A stretch of 64,000 nucleotides of DNA from an uncultured Collinsella sp. (lineage in GTDB: Bacteria > Actinomycetota > Coriobacteriia > Coriobacteriales > Coriobacteriaceae), in contig UQTV01000003.1 in NCBI GenBank assembly GCA_900544095.1, positions 1-64,000 on the forward strand, read 5' to 3'. Shown here one piece after another: positions 15,940-26,831 of this stretch. Each line of letters begins with the position of its first letter. Position 1 is the first letter of the stretch. The notes under the pieces are model-generated. The model saw nothing but the letters and a program-made list of their open reading frames with translations, ran no database searches and was not told the origin of the DNA. The translations under genes were made by a program, and so were the position numbers.

Positions 15940-16701
15940 CTAGATGAACAGTTCGCATTCTTTTCGCTCAGAGCAGGCTTTGCTCAACATCTTGGTAGCC
16001 GCAGAGAGCATGACGGGATTTACCGCGCGAGCGCCCCGCGGACATACGGCGACACAGCGCATGCAAGAGATACAGGCCTTTTTGTCCACCCGCTTGGGAT
16101 CGTCTTTGTCGATAGCGCCAACGGGACACACTGCGACGCAAGCCCCGCAGGCGGTGCACTCCTTTGTGGCCATAGGCACCATACCGGTACCCCCGGCTTT
16201 CTTATAGGGACGATTACCCGGAATAGCCGGCTCAGAAGCATCTCCTGCAGACATCTTTTGCTGAATCTGATCCGCAAACCCAGCGAGCTGCGCCGCGTCC
16301 TGTGCATCAGGCCGACCGGCGGCAAACTGGCGAACAATAGAATGCTCGGCGATGGCAGAAACCGCCGCGATCACCCGAAAGCCCGCATCTTTCGCCGCAT
16401 CCTCAAGCTCGACCAGCGTGTCCTCATACGCGCGATTTCCGTAAACGCAAACCAGAACCGCCTGCGCACCGTTTCCCCGCATCATACCCAAGCGCTCCGC
16501 GGCCACAGCCGGGACTCGCCCGCCATACGAGGGCACCGCGACCACGGCTACATCCTCTTTTGTCATCGCAACTGTGCGAAAACCAAGCCCGCTATCGGTC
16601 AGATCTACAGCAACGGTTTCCCCTTCCAACGCATTGGCAATGTAGCCAGACGCCTTTTCCGTTCCGCCGGTCGGGCTAAACACGATATCGAATACCTTCA
16701 T
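15940..16701 (-). CDS. EFR1-type flavodoxin-ferredoxin fusion
   Basis: 253 aa, cytosolic electron carrier. The N-terminal 150 residues are flavodoxin-like, with the FMN-phosphate loop FSPTGGTEK near residue 8 and VPSYGGRVPA near 55. The C-terminal part carries two 4Fe-4S motifs, CTACGACVAVCPVGAI and CISCMRCVAVCPRGA. This layout is that of the EFR1-type ferrodoxins found widely in anaerobes; the partner enzymes are generally unknown. The start at 16701 has GGGGAGG 8 bp upstream; the longer open frame to 16866 is not supported. It stands alone downstream of the glnA terminator. Confidence 0.88.
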   Translation of the reverse strand: MKVFDIVFSPTGGTEKASGYIANALEGETVAVDLTDSGLGFRTVAMTKEDVAVVAVPSYGGRVPAVAAERLGMMRGNGAQAVLVCVYGNRAYEDTLVELEDAAKDAGFRVIAAVSAIAEHSIVRQFAAGRPDAQDAAQLAGFADQIQQKMSAGDASEPAIPGNRPYKKAGGTGMVPMATKECTACGACVAVCPVGAIDKDDPKRVDKKACISCMRCVAVCPRGARAVNPVMLSAATKMLSKACSERKECELFI

Positions 16702-16825
16702 CGGATAATCCTCCCCTTTACGAACAAACGCCCGAAACGTCCGCATGCCAAAACAGGTTACAACTTTTAAGATGCCCCGCGCGAAACACCTGCTCGGCTG
16801 CAAGTTCAGAGCAGGTCCGAGCGAC

Positions 16826-16862
16826 ATAAAGAGAAGGGGCCTCGCACAGGCGAGACCCCTTC
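16826..16862 (-). terminator. terminator after glnA
   Basis: GAAGGGGCCTCGC (16833-16845) pairs with GCGAGACCCCTTC (16850-16862) around ACAG; in minus-strand RNA the odd pair is G-U. The T-rich tail TCTTTAT follows. Confidence 0.85.
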
Positions 16863-16885
16863 GCACACAAAATCAAACGTGTCTG

Positions 16886-18973
<2,088 letters not shown>

Positions 18974-19397
18974 ACGGAACTCCCTTCGTATCGGCACCGC
19001 GTGAGATGCGGTGTTGATTACTAACGAACGAGTCATAGCTTAGACTCGCCGTGTTTCCGCGACATTACCGTTATGTTGCTGTCGCGAAACCAATCAATGA
19101 GGTTACCGCATCACAGCGGCACTGCCGCCCTTAATGGCCAATCAACTGTATAAATTGCAGACCTCTCCCCATGATTTAAGGGCAGTCAATTTGGGACAGG
19201 GCTTTCTTAACTGGTATTTCGCATCAGATACCATTCAATATAGCCCTTTCCTACATTGACCGCTCTGCTATAGGCAATGCCGATAGCAAGGCATCTTTGA
19301 TTGGTATCCCTAAATCGCGAGTAAAACTCCACCGTGGCACAGCGGTGCTGTAGAATCCTTACAACACATCGCACCCAGGCATCTAAAGGAGCACGAT
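18974..19397. other. 424-bp divergent gap between glnA and metF
   Basis: I see no gene in it. The main structure is an interrupted inverted repeat at 19053-19090. The metF ribosome site AAAGGAG is at 19385-19391. I looked for a cobalamin or SAM riboswitch in front of metF and did not find the expected core motifs. Confidence 0.5.
19053..19090. promoter_or_regulatory. inverted repeat upstream of glnA
   Basis: GTTTCCGCGACA and TGTCGCGAAAC are complementary over 11 bp with one bulged C and a 15-nt spacer. It lies 80 bp from the glnA start and 308 bp from metF. It is consistent with an operator or a small leader hairpin; no known nitrogen-regulator consensus fits clearly. Confidence 0.4.
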
Positions 19398-20270
19398 ATG
19401 CGCGTCGACGAGGTTTTTAAGCAGGCAGCATCCCAGGGCACCACGTCCGTTTCGTTTGAGATGTTCCCGCCCAAGGGTGAGCTTACCCTCGATACGGCTC
19501 GCGAGGTGGCAGGCAACCTGTGCAAGCTTTCACCGAGCTTTGTCTCGGTCACTTGTTCCGCTGGCGGCTCGGGTAACGGTGCCACCACCGCCCCCATCGC
19601 ACATATGATTACGAGCGAATTCGATACGCCCTCGGTAGCGCACCTCACCTGCGTTGGCCGCACACATGCCGATATCGCCGCCAAGATTGACGAGTATCGC
19701 TCGGCCGGCGTTGAAAACATCCTGGCCCTGCGCGGCGACCTGCCCGCTGGCGCGACCGAGGACGACAAGCCCGCCTCCGACTACGCCTACGCCCGTGACC
19801 TCATCCCCGAGCTCGTCGACGCCGGCTTTTGCGTGGGCGCCGCAGCCTACCCCGAGGGCCACATTGCCTGCGAGGATCTCAACCTCTCGGTCGAGCACCT
19901 CAAGCAAAAGCAAGACGCCGGCGCGAGCTTCTTTGTGACGCAGCTCTTCTTTGATAACGAGTGCTTCTATCGCTTCCGCGAGCTTGCCGACAAGGCCGGC
20001 ATCACCGTGCCTATTACCGCGGGCATCATGCCGTTTATGGGCAAGTCGCAGATCAGCCGCATGGTCTTTATGTGCGGCGCGTCGCTGCCCTCCCCCGTCA
20101 TCAAGATCCTCGCCAAATACGAGAACGACCCCGAGAGCCTGCAGGCAGCCGGTGTAGATTATGCCGCCCGCCAGCTTTGCGACCTCAAGGAGCACGGCGC
20201 CGACGGTCTGCACCTGTACACTATGAACCGTCCTGCAATCGCCGCGACCATTATGGAGCGTCTGGGGTAA
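19398..20270 (+). CDS. metF: methylenetetrahydrofolate reductase
   Basis: 290 aa; reduces 5,10-methylene-THF to 5-methyl-THF, the methyl donor for methionine synthase. The FAD-barrel motifs are SFEMFPPKGE near the start, FVSVTCSAGGSG, ILALRGDLP, GAAAYPEGH and FFVTQLFFDNECFYRF, all in family order. AAAGGAG stands 6 bp before the ATG. The stop overlaps the start of the methionine synthase activation gene (TAATG), and metH follows, so methyl formation, transfer and enzyme reactivation are made from one transcript. Confidence 0.96.
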   Translation: MRVDEVFKQAASQGTTSVSFEMFPPKGELTLDTAREVAGNLCKLSPSFVSVTCSAGGSGNGATTAPIAHMITSEFDTPSVAHLTCVGRTHADIAAKIDEYRSAGVENILALRGDLPAGATEDDKPASDYAYARDLIPELVDAGFCVGAAAYPEGHIACEDLNLSVEHLKQKQDAGASFFVTQLFFDNECFYRFRELADKAGITVPITAGIMPFMGKSQISRMVFMCGASLPSPVIKILAKYENDPESLQAAGVDYAARQLCDLKEHGADGLHLYTMNRPAIAATIMERLG

Positions 20271-21058
20271 TGGAAAAACCGCACATCGATACAACCGTTG
20301 TTAAAGTGCCGGCCGACCTTGCGTCGCCGGCGCTTTACCGTATCGACGCTGCCCACCATCCTCGTGTCGACCGTGCCGAGATGCTGCGGTATCTGGGCTA
20401 CGGCGGCCAGCAGATTGAGCCCGAGCTAGCGCAGCGTATTGAGCTTGTCGTTGAGCGTCTGGAGCTGGACATTGAGCCCCGTGGCGTGCGCCGCATATTT
20501 GCCATCGATGCCACGGGCGTCGATGAACAGGGCAAGCCCTGCATTCGCTTAGTCGGCACCAACGTTGAACTGCGCGGTCGCGATATCTATCGCCACCTCA
20601 AAGACGCCCGCTTTGCCGCACTCATGGCATGCACCCTCGGCATGGACGCCGAACGCCGTCTGCGCACCACGGGAGCTCAGCAGCCCCTAGAGGGAGCCGT
20701 GCTCGACGCCGCATGCTCCGCCTACGTGGAGGCCGCCGTCGAGCAGATGGACCAGCAAGTCAAGGCTGCGGCCGCTGCACACGGACTCGCCGGTAACTGG
20801 CGCTTCAGTCCCGGCTATGGCGACTGTCCGCTCTCGGCCCAGCGCTCAATCGTGGCTGCGCTCAACGCTACGCGGCTCATCGGGCTTACCGTCACGCCGA
20901 CCAGCCTGCTCATGCCCACCAAGAGCGTGACCGCGGTGATCGGCCTGTTTGACGGCGAAGTCCACGACGCCCAGAGCCGCCCCACCTGCAATATCTGCCG
21001 CATGCGCGAGCACTGCCGCTTCCGCGCCGCCCACACCACCTGCTATTCCAGCCATTAG
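20270..21058 (+). CDS. stand-alone MetH activation-domain protein
   Basis: 262 aa. It corresponds to the C-terminal activation domain of cobalamin-dependent methionine synthase, which binds SAM and helps reductively remethylate oxidised cobalamin. The recognisable core is WRFSPGYGDCPLSAQ followed by IGLTVTPTSLLMPTKSVTAV, matching the RxSxGYPxxP and SxxMxPxxSVSG patterns of the family. The C-terminus has a cysteine cluster (CNICRMREHC) suited to a metal or Fe-S site. The MetH in the next gene lacks this domain, so the function is split in two as in several anaerobes. The ATG overlaps the metF stop; metH starts 10 bp beyond its stop. Confidence 0.88.
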   Translation: MEKPHIDTTVVKVPADLASPALYRIDAAHHPRVDRAEMLRYLGYGGQQIEPELAQRIELVVERLELDIEPRGVRRIFAIDATGVDEQGKPCIRLVGTNVELRGRDIYRHLKDARFAALMACTLGMDAERRLRTTGAQQPLEGAVLDAACSAYVEAAVEQMDQQVKAAAAAHGLAGNWRFSPGYGDCPLSAQRSIVAALNATRLIGLTVTPTSLLMPTKSVTAVIGLFDGEVHDAQSRPTCNICRMREHCRFRAAHTTCYSSH

Positions 21059-21067
21059 GAGCCCCCG

Positions 21068-23623
21068 ATGTTTACTCCGCTTATCACTCATGATCTGGAC
21101 GGTGCCGCGCTGGCGGCACCCGTTGATGCTGCCCGCCGCAGCGGCGATGCATACAAGACGCGCACGATCGACGACCTTCGCATTAAGGATGACCGCCTGC
21201 GCGCCGCCATCGAGGGCACGGGACACCTGCTGTTCGACGGCGGCATGGGCACCATGCTGCAGGCGGCCGGCATGAAGGCCGGCGCCCTGCCCGAACTGCT
21301 CAACTTTGAGGAGCCCCAGGTCATCACCGATATTCAGCGTCAGTACGTCGAGGCTGGCTGTGACGTGATCACCGCCAACACCTTTGGCGCCAACGCCCAC
21401 AAGCTCGACGGCGCCGCCACCGTGGCAGACGTCTTTGCCGCGGCAGTCACCTGCGCCCGCGCGGCCGGCGCCCACTACGTCGCCGGCGATATCGGCCCCA
21501 TCGGCGCGCTGCTTCGCCCCTTGGGTACCCTCAGCTTCGACGAGGCCTATGACCTCTTTGCCGAGGAAGTGCGCGCCGGCGTCGCCGCGGGTGTGGACCT
21601 CTTTATTATAGAGACCATGACCGACCTTGCCGAGATCAAGGCGGCCGTCCTCGCCTGCCGCGAGAACTCCGACCTGCCCGTCTTTGCCACCATGACCTTT
21701 GAGGAAGACGGTCGCACCTTCCTGGGCACGAGTCCCGAGGTTGCCGCCATCACGCTCGATGCCATCGGCGCCGATGTCCTGGGCATCAACTGCAGCCAGG
21801 GCCCGGCCGAGCTCCGGGGACTCGCTGCACGCATGCTCACCGTTACCGACAAGCCCATCATGGTGCAGGCCAACGCAGGACTGCCCCGCGTGAACGACGA
21901 CGGCAACACCGTCTTTGATATCCAGGAGCCCGAGTACGCCGCGGCCGTCGCCGGCATGATCAAGGATGGCGTGAGCGTCGTGGGCGGTTGCTGCGGCACC
22001 ACGCCCGTGCACATGGCGGCCTTGCGCACGCTTATCGACAACCACACGCCCAGTCCGCGCCATCGCAAGCCCAGCATGTCGGTCACGAGCGCCCAGACGG
22101 TCGTGGACCTTCCCTGCGATGGCCACAAGATCGCCGTCATCGGCGAGCGCATCAATCCCACCGGCAAAAAGCGCCTGCAGCAGGCCCTGCGCGACGGCGA
22201 TCTGGACTACGTCGTAAGTCAGGGCATCAGCCAGCAAGAACAGGGCGCCGATATCCTGGACGTTAACGTGGGCCTGCCCGAGATCGACGAGGTCAAGATT
22301 ATCCAGCAGGCCACCGAGCAGCTCCAGGGCTCCACGCTCCTGCCGCTGCAGATCGACTCCACCGATCCCGCCGCTGTCGAGGCCGCCGTACGCCGCTACG
22401 CCGGCAAGCCCATCATCAACTCGGTCAACGGCAAGCAGCAGATCATGGATGAGATCTTTCCGCTGGTCGCCCACTATGGAACCAACGTCGTCGGCCTCAC
22501 GCTCGACGAAGGCGGCATCCCCGATACCGCCGAGGCTCGCTTCGCCATCGCCGAGCGCATCGTGGCCGAGGCCGCCCGCTACGGCATCGGCCCGGACCGC
22601 ATCCTCATCGACTGCCTGGTCATGACCGCCTCGACCAATCAACGCCAAGCCGAACAGATCCTGCGCGCCATGTCCCTGTGCAAGGAGCGTCTGGGCGTCA
22701 AATGCGCGCTTGGCGTGTCGAATATCAGCTTTGGCCTGCCCGCCCGCCCGCTGCTGGGCTCGGTCTTTTTGGCTGCCGCCTTCGGCGCGGGCCTGGACGC
22801 CCCCATCATGAACCCGGGTTCCAAGCGCTTTATGGACACCGTCTACAGCTATCGCGTGCTGAGCGTTGAGGACGAGGGCTCGACCGGATACATCGAGCGC
22901 TACGCCGGCTGGACCGATCCCTATAAGATCGCCGCAAACCCGGCAGCCGCCCAGGCCGCCTCGAGCGACGCCGCGCCTACCGCAAGCACCACCGCAAGCG
23001 CCGATGACGACCCCATCCGCCACATGGTCGTCTCGGGCCGCAAAGGCGAGATCGCTGCCGAGACCGAGCGTCTGCTGGCAGACCACGACGCCATGGACCT
23101 CATCAACAATCACTTTATCCCCGCCCTCGACGAGGTCGGAGTCCTCTTTGACCAGGGCAAGTTCTTCTTGCCGCAGCTCATGGCCTCGGCCGAGGCCGCA
23201 CGCGTGGGCTTCGACACCATCAAGCGCCTGATGCCCGCCGGCGAGATCGCCGACAAGGGCAAGATCTGCGTGGCCACCGTCAAGGGCGACATCCACGATA
23301 TTGGCAAGAACATCGTCAAAATGCTGCTCGACAACTACGGCTATACCGTCTTTGACCTAGGCCGCGACGTCGACCCGCAGGAGGTACTCAAGACCGTCAA
23401 GGAGCGCGATATCAAACTCGTCGGCCTCTCGGCGCTTATGACTACCACGGTCGTCGCCATGGAGGAGACCATCAAGCTGCTTCATGCCGAGGTGCCGGGC
23501 GTCAAGATCATCGTGGGCGGCGCCGTGCTCACCCCCGAATACGCCAAGCAGATCGGTGCGGACTACTACGCCAAGGACGCCGCCGAAAGCGCTCGTATCG
23601 CCGAAGAGGTCTTTGGGCAGTAA
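21068..23623 (+). CDS. metH: cobalamin-dependent methionine synthase lacking the activation domain
   Basis: 851 aa; transfers a methyl group from 5-methyl-THF through cobalamin to homocysteine. Homocysteine domain from about residue 45 (LLFDGGMGTMLQAAG) with zinc cysteines in GINCSQGP and VVGGCCGTTP; pterin-binding barrel from about 355 (IGERINPTGKKRLQQAL, later LDVNVGLPEID); a cobalamin cap and B12 domain from about 645 with DIHDIGKNIVKMLLDNYGY, the His being the lower cobalt ligand, and GLSALMTTT. The fourth (activation) domain is absent and is encoded separately just upstream. An Ala/Ser/Thr-rich linker near residue 630 joins the halves. Start ATG after AGGAGCCCCCG. Confidence 0.96.
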   Translation: MFTPLITHDLDGAALAAPVDAARRSGDAYKTRTIDDLRIKDDRLRAAIEGTGHLLFDGGMGTMLQAAGMKAGALPELLNFEEPQVITDIQRQYVEAGCDVITANTFGANAHKLDGAATVADVFAAAVTCARAAGAHYVAGDIGPIGALLRPLGTLSFDEAYDLFAEEVRAGVAAGVDLFIIETMTDLAEIKAAVLACRENSDLPVFATMTFEEDGRTFLGTSPEVAAITLDAIGADVLGINCSQGPAELRGLAARMLTVTDKPIMVQANAGLPRVNDDGNTVFDIQEPEYAAAVAGMIKDGVSVVGGCCGTTPVHMAALRTLIDNHTPSPRHRKPSMSVTSAQTVVDLPCDGHKIAVIGERINPTGKKRLQQALRDGDLDYVVSQGISQQEQGADILDVNVGLPEIDEVKIIQQATEQLQGSTLLPLQIDSTDPAAVEAAVRRYAGKPIINSVNGKQQIMDEIFPLVAHYGTNVVGLTLDEGGIPDTAEARFAIAERIVAEAARYGIGPDRILIDCLVMTASTNQRQAEQILRAMSLCKERLGVKCALGVSNISFGLPARPLLGSVFLAAAFGAGLDAPIMNPGSKRFMDTVYSYRVLSVEDEGSTGYIERYAGWTDPYKIAANPAAAQAASSDAAPTASTTASADDDPIRHMVVSGRKGEIAAETERLLADHDAMDLINNHFIPALDEVGVLFDQGKFFLPQLMASAEAARVGFDTIKRLMPAGEIADKGKICVATVKGDIHDIGKNIVKMLLDNYGYTVFDLGRDVDPQEVLKTVKERDIKLVGLSALMTTTVVAMEETIKLLHAEVPGVKIIVGGAVLTPEYAKQIGADYYAKDAAESARIAEEVFGQ

Positions 23624-23648
23624 CACAACGGAAACAACCGAGCACCAA

Positions 23649-23686
23649 AACGTGCCGCACGCGCCACTTGGCACGTGCGGCACGTT
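23649..23686 (+). terminator. hairpin after metH, possible terminator
   Basis: AACGTGCCGCACG and CGTGCGGCACGTT form a perfect 13-bp stem with a 12-nt loop, 26 bp beyond the metH stop. No T-run follows, so it may slow RNA decay rather than terminate. Confidence 0.45.
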
Positions 23687-23731
23687 AGAATAGATAAGAC
23701 TATGCTCGTTTTGGCAGATAGGAGCGCAAGG

Positions 23732-25096
23732 ATGGCGATCACGCCCGCAGAAATCGCGGAAACCCGCGGCATGGTTGAGGAGCAGAACCTCGACATCAGG
23801 ACCATCACCATGGGTGTTTCGCTCATGGGTTGCGGTGACGAGAACCTCGACCGCATGTGCACGAAGATCTACGACCACGTGACGCACACGGCTGAGCACC
23901 TGGTCGAGACCGCCGAGAACCTCGAGCGCGAGTACGGTATCCCCATCGTCAACAAGCGCGTTTCCGTCACCCCGGTGGCGCAGATTGCCGCGTGCTGCAA
24001 GGATGAGGACCTCACCCCCATCGCGCATGCCCTCGACCGCGCGGCCGAGACGCTCGGCATCGATTACCTGGGCGGCTTCTCCGCACTCGTCCAGAAGGGC
24101 ATCGGCGACGCCGACCGCCGCGTCATCCAGTCCATCCCCCAGGCGCTCGCCACCACCAGCCGCGTCTGCTCCAGCGTCAACGTCGCCAGTCTGCGTGCCG
24201 GCATCAACATGGACGCCGTGCTCATGGCGGCTCAGACCATCATCGATGCCGCTAAGCTTACGGCAGACGAGGATTCCGTTGGCGCCTCCAAGTTTGTCTG
24301 CTTTGCCAACATGGTCGAGGACTCCCCGTTTATGGCGGGTGCCGTCCACGGCGGTGGCGAGGCCGACGCCGTCATCAACGTAGGCGTCTCGGGCCCCGGC
24401 GTTATGGCTGCAGCCCTGGAGACGCTGCCCGACTCCGCATCAATGATGGAAGTCGCCGAGAAGATTAAGCAGACCGCCTTTAAGATCACCCGTGCCGGCG
24501 AGCTCATGAGCCGCGAGGCTGCCCATCGCCTGGGTGTCGAGAAGGGCATTGTCGACCTGTCGCTGGCTCCCACGCCCGCCATCGGCGACTCCGTTGCACG
24601 CATCCTCGAGATCATCGGCGTGGGCACCTGCGGTGGCCCCGGCACGACCTGCGCGCTCGCCATGCTCAACGATGCTGTCAAGAAGGGCGGCGTCATGGCC
24701 AGCTCCAGCGTGGGCGGTCTCTCGGGCGCCTTTATCCCCGTGTCCGAGGACGCCGGCATGATCGCCGCCGTCGAGGCCGGCGCGCTTTCGCTCGAGAAGC
24801 TCGAGGCCATGACCTGCGTGTGTTCCGTTGGCCTGGACATGATCGCCATCCCCGGCGACACCCCGGTCGAGACCATCGCCGGCATTATCGCCGACGAGAT
24901 GGCCATCGGCGTCATCAACAATAAGACCACGGCCGTGCGCGTGATTCCCGCTATCGGCAAGGGCGTGGGCGACTGCGTTGAGTACGGCGGCCTGTTCGGC
25001 CGTGCGCCCATCATGCCGGTGAACCCCAACGCCGGCACCGTGCTCGCCCACCGTGGCGGACGCTTCCCGGCGCCGCTGAACTCGCTCAAGAACTAG
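23732..25096 (+). CDS. UPF0210 (DUF711 / PFL) family protein
   Basis: 454 aa, cytosolic. It matches the UPF0210 family throughout, for example [20 protein letters not shown] at the start, [85 protein letters not shown] and [15 protein letters not shown]. The family usually follows an ACT-domain protein and resembles the glycyl-radical fold, but no reaction has been proved; no ACT gene is adjacent here. AGGAG at 23720-23724 lies 8 bp before the ATG at 23732. The frame is open to 23675 but that part has no family similarity. A giant hairpin begins 17 bp after the stop. Confidence 0.93.
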   Translation: MAITPAEIAETRGMVEEQNLDIRTITMGVSLMGCGDENLDRMCTKIYDHVTHTAEHLVETAENLEREYGIPIVNKRVSVTPVAQIAACCKDEDLTPIAHALDRAAETLGIDYLGGFSALVQKGIGDADRRVIQSIPQALATTSRVCSSVNVASLRAGINMDAVLMAAQTIIDAAKLTADEDSVGASKFVCFANMVEDSPFMAGAVHGGGEADAVINVGVSGPGVMAAALETLPDSASMMEVAEKIKQTAFKITRAGELMSREAAHRLGVEKGIVDLSLAPTPAIGDSVARILEIIGVGTCGGPGTTCALAMLNDAVKKGGVMASSSVGGLSGAFIPVSEDAGMIAAVEAGALSLEKLEAMTCVCSVGLDMIAIPGDTPVETIAGIIADEMAIGVINNKTTAVRVIPAIGKGVGDCVEYGGLFGRAPIMPVNPNAGTVLAHRGGRFPAPLNSLKN

Positions 25097-25113
25097 CTGA
25101 GGGGGACTGGCGA

Positions 25114-25247
25114 GGAGCCCCGGGGAGGGCAAATATATAAGGTCGCCTGCTCGGACAGTCCTGACTCGCACGGAGAGCACATTAAGTGCTCTCCGGCTCG
25201 TGCGGGCCTCGCGATCGACCTTATATATTTGCCCTCCCCGGGGCTCC
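25114..25247. repeat. giant nested hairpin, copy 1
   Basis: A perfect 32-bp inverted repeat (25114-25145 with 25216-25247; the arm begins GGAGCCCCGGGGAGGGC) encloses a second hairpin, CGGAGAGCAC/GTGCTCTCCG (25171-25195) with loop ATTAA, plus a CGCA/TGCG helix. It follows the UPF0210 gene. Copy 2 at 45192-45332 has the same plan and short shared blocks (GGAGCCCCGG, AGGGC, CAGTCCTG, CACATTAAGTG) but different, still fully paired, arms. There is no T-run, so it is not a standard terminator. Function unknown. Confidence 0.85.
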
Positions 25248-25363
25248 CGCACAACGGGACCTCAGTTGGGTTCTGTCCCGGTTGCAGTTGCTTCGCTCCT
25301 GCACCACTTGGCTGGTACGGCGGTTTGGCATTGGAACGGTTCTTTTTCTGATATATGCTGGTT

Positions 25364-25396
25364 GCGGCTCTTCTTTTGGGAGGGGCCGCTTTTTTG
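25364..25396 (+). terminator. possible attenuator ahead of the methyltransferase
   Basis: GCGGC (25364-25368) pairs with GCCGC (25385-25389), followed by TTTTTT, ending only 5-12 bp before the GAGGGGG ribosome site of the next gene. A short terminator in a leader is consistent with attenuation, but the stem is only 5 bp plus weak inner pairs. Confidence 0.4.
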
Positions 25397-25414
25397 TTGT
25401 GAGGGGGATGGCCC

Positions 25415-26302
25415 GTGGCTGATGGTGTAATTCAATCTGAGCTTCTTTCTGCGGATTGGAATGGCGAATGGATGCGTCTGCAGGCTGATCGGCATCGGGC
25501 TGATGATTGTTTTGAGTGGGATAAGCGGGCTCGGCATTTTCGTCCGCTGGAGACTGCCCCGTATGCTCGGGATTTTATAAAACTGCTGGCGCTTGAGCCT
25601 GGTGAGTCGGTGCTCGATATGGGGTGCGGGGCTGGGTCGATTGCTATTCCGCTTGCTCGGGCTGGGCATCCTGTAATTGCTGCTGACTTTTCCCCTGCTA
25701 TGTTGGCCACGCTTGATGCTGGTATTAAGTACTATGGGCTCGAGGATCGCATTACGCCGCTTGAGCTTGCTTGGGATGATGATTGGGATTTGGTTGCACC
25801 GGTTGTGAAAGCGGTGGATGTTGCCTTTGCCAGTCGGTCGGTTACGACGACCAATCTAAAAGGTGCGCTTGCCAAGCTTGATCGTACGGCTCGTCGGCGT
25901 TGTGCTGTCACGATGGTCGCCAACTCCAGCCCGCGCTATGACCTGCACCTGATGAACGCCATCGGCGTCTCGGTTACCCGCAGCAACGGATTTGTATATG
26001 CCTTTAACATCCTTATTCAGATGGGTGCGTTGCCGCAGGTCACGTATTTTGAATCGCCCCGCCGCGACACCTTCGATAGTCTTGAGGCGGGCGTGGCGGA
26101 CTTTTCTCGCATGCTCGAGCATGGCAACGAGGATAAGATTGACCGCCTGCGCGACTATATCGCCCACCACATGATCGAGAACCCCCATGCCGGCGAGCCG
26201 GGATCCAAGGGCGTACCGCAGGGACGTTACATGCTCGACCACATCCGCAAAGTCCGATGGGCGTTTATCGCCTGGGAACCGGTCTCCGTACCCCGCCCGT
26301 AG
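25415..26302 (+). CDS. class I SAM-dependent methyltransferase
   Basis: 295 aa. The SAM-binding core is LEPGESVLDMGCGAGSIAIP (motif I, about residue 62-80), VIAADFSPAMLATL (motif II), then VDVAFASRS as motif IV. The substrate is unknown. The GTG at 25415 follows GAGGGGG by 8 bp; the ATG at 25408 is out of frame. Codon use changes inside the gene: up to about 25900 it favours GCT, CTT, GGG and CGG codons unlike neighbours, while the rest uses the C-ending codons normal for this chromosome. That could mean a chimeric origin. It stands alone between a giant hairpin with a possible attenuator and yhbY. Confidence 0.85.
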   Translation: MADGVIQSELLSADWNGEWMRLQADRHRADDCFEWDKRARHFRPLETAPYARDFIKLLALEPGESVLDMGCGAGSIAIPLARAGHPVIAADFSPAMLATLDAGIKYYGLEDRITPLELAWDDDWDLVAPVVKAVDVAFASRSVTTTNLKGALAKLDRTARRRCAVTMVANSSPRYDLHLMNAIGVSVTRSNGFVYAFNILIQMGALPQVTYFESPRRDTFDSLEAGVADFSRMLEHGNEDKIDRLRDYIAHHMIENPHAGEPGSKGVPQGRYMLDHIRKVRWAFIAWEPVSVPRP

Positions 26303-26460
26303 CCCATCTAAAGCTTGCATCGTCTTCCCGCCCGGCATCCGCATTCTTTGCGAACTGGGCAAACGCGCTCCACACCACGCCGTTCCTGCGCTATCGTGGG
26401 ACAGCTCACGTAGATTAAGGCCCCATTGCGGGGCGCCCCATACATAGAAAGCGAGAACCC

Positions 26461-26760
26461 ATGGCACTGACAGGAGCCCAGGTCAAGCAGCTTCGCAGCA
26501 TGGCCCATCACCTCAACCCCGCCATCATCATCGGTAAGTCCGATGTCAACGAGGGCACCGTCGAGCAGACGGTCGCCTACCTGGAGAAGCACGAGCTCGT
26601 TAAGTGCTCCGTGCTGGACGGCTCCAGCCTTTCTGCCCGCGAGGCCGCCGAGGAGCTCGCCGAGCGCTGCCACGCCGACGTCGTTCAGGTTATCGGCCGC
26701 AAGTTCTCGCTGTATCGCGAGTCCTCGCGCAAGGACATCGAGAAGATCAAGCTCGTCTAA
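26461..26760 (+). CDS. yhbY: YhbY-type CRM-domain RNA-binding protein
   Basis: 99 aa, one CRM domain. It begins MALTGAQVKQLRSMAHHLNP and has the family's central IIIGKSDVNEGTVEQ, in the place of the usual GKxG..... loop, and the closing VVQVIGRKFSLYRES. YhbY binds pre-50S ribosomal particles and assists assembly. Full length. The start lies 6 bp after GAGAACCC, a weak ribosome site. A terminator follows, convergent with the large regulator gene. Confidence 0.93.
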   Translation: MALTGAQVKQLRSMAHHLNPAIIIGKSDVNEGTVEQTVAYLEKHELVKCSVLDGSSLSAREAAEELAERCHADVVQVIGRKFSLYRESSRKDIEKIKLV

Positions 26761-26797
26761 GAGTCAATGATCCGGCGAACCAACACATAGCAAGCTT

Positions 26798-26831
26798 ACG
26801 GGTGCCCAAGTACTTCGGGCGCCCGTTTTTT
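26798..26831 (+). terminator. terminator after yhbY
   Basis: ACGGGTGCCC (26798-26807) pairs with GGGCGCCCGT (26817-26826) with one G-T pair, followed by TTTTTT. It touches the end of the convergent gene at 26830. Confidence 0.9.

Noticed and set aside
19100..19397. cobalamin or SAM riboswitch before metF
   Set aside because: Neither B12-box-like nor SAM core motifs were found in the leader.
20846..23296. 816-aa open frame opposite metH
   Set aside because: Shadow of the metH gene, composed of Gly/Ala/Val/Asp runs with no motif. The same applies to the long frames opposite the pilin, murT-gatD and P-type ATPase genes.
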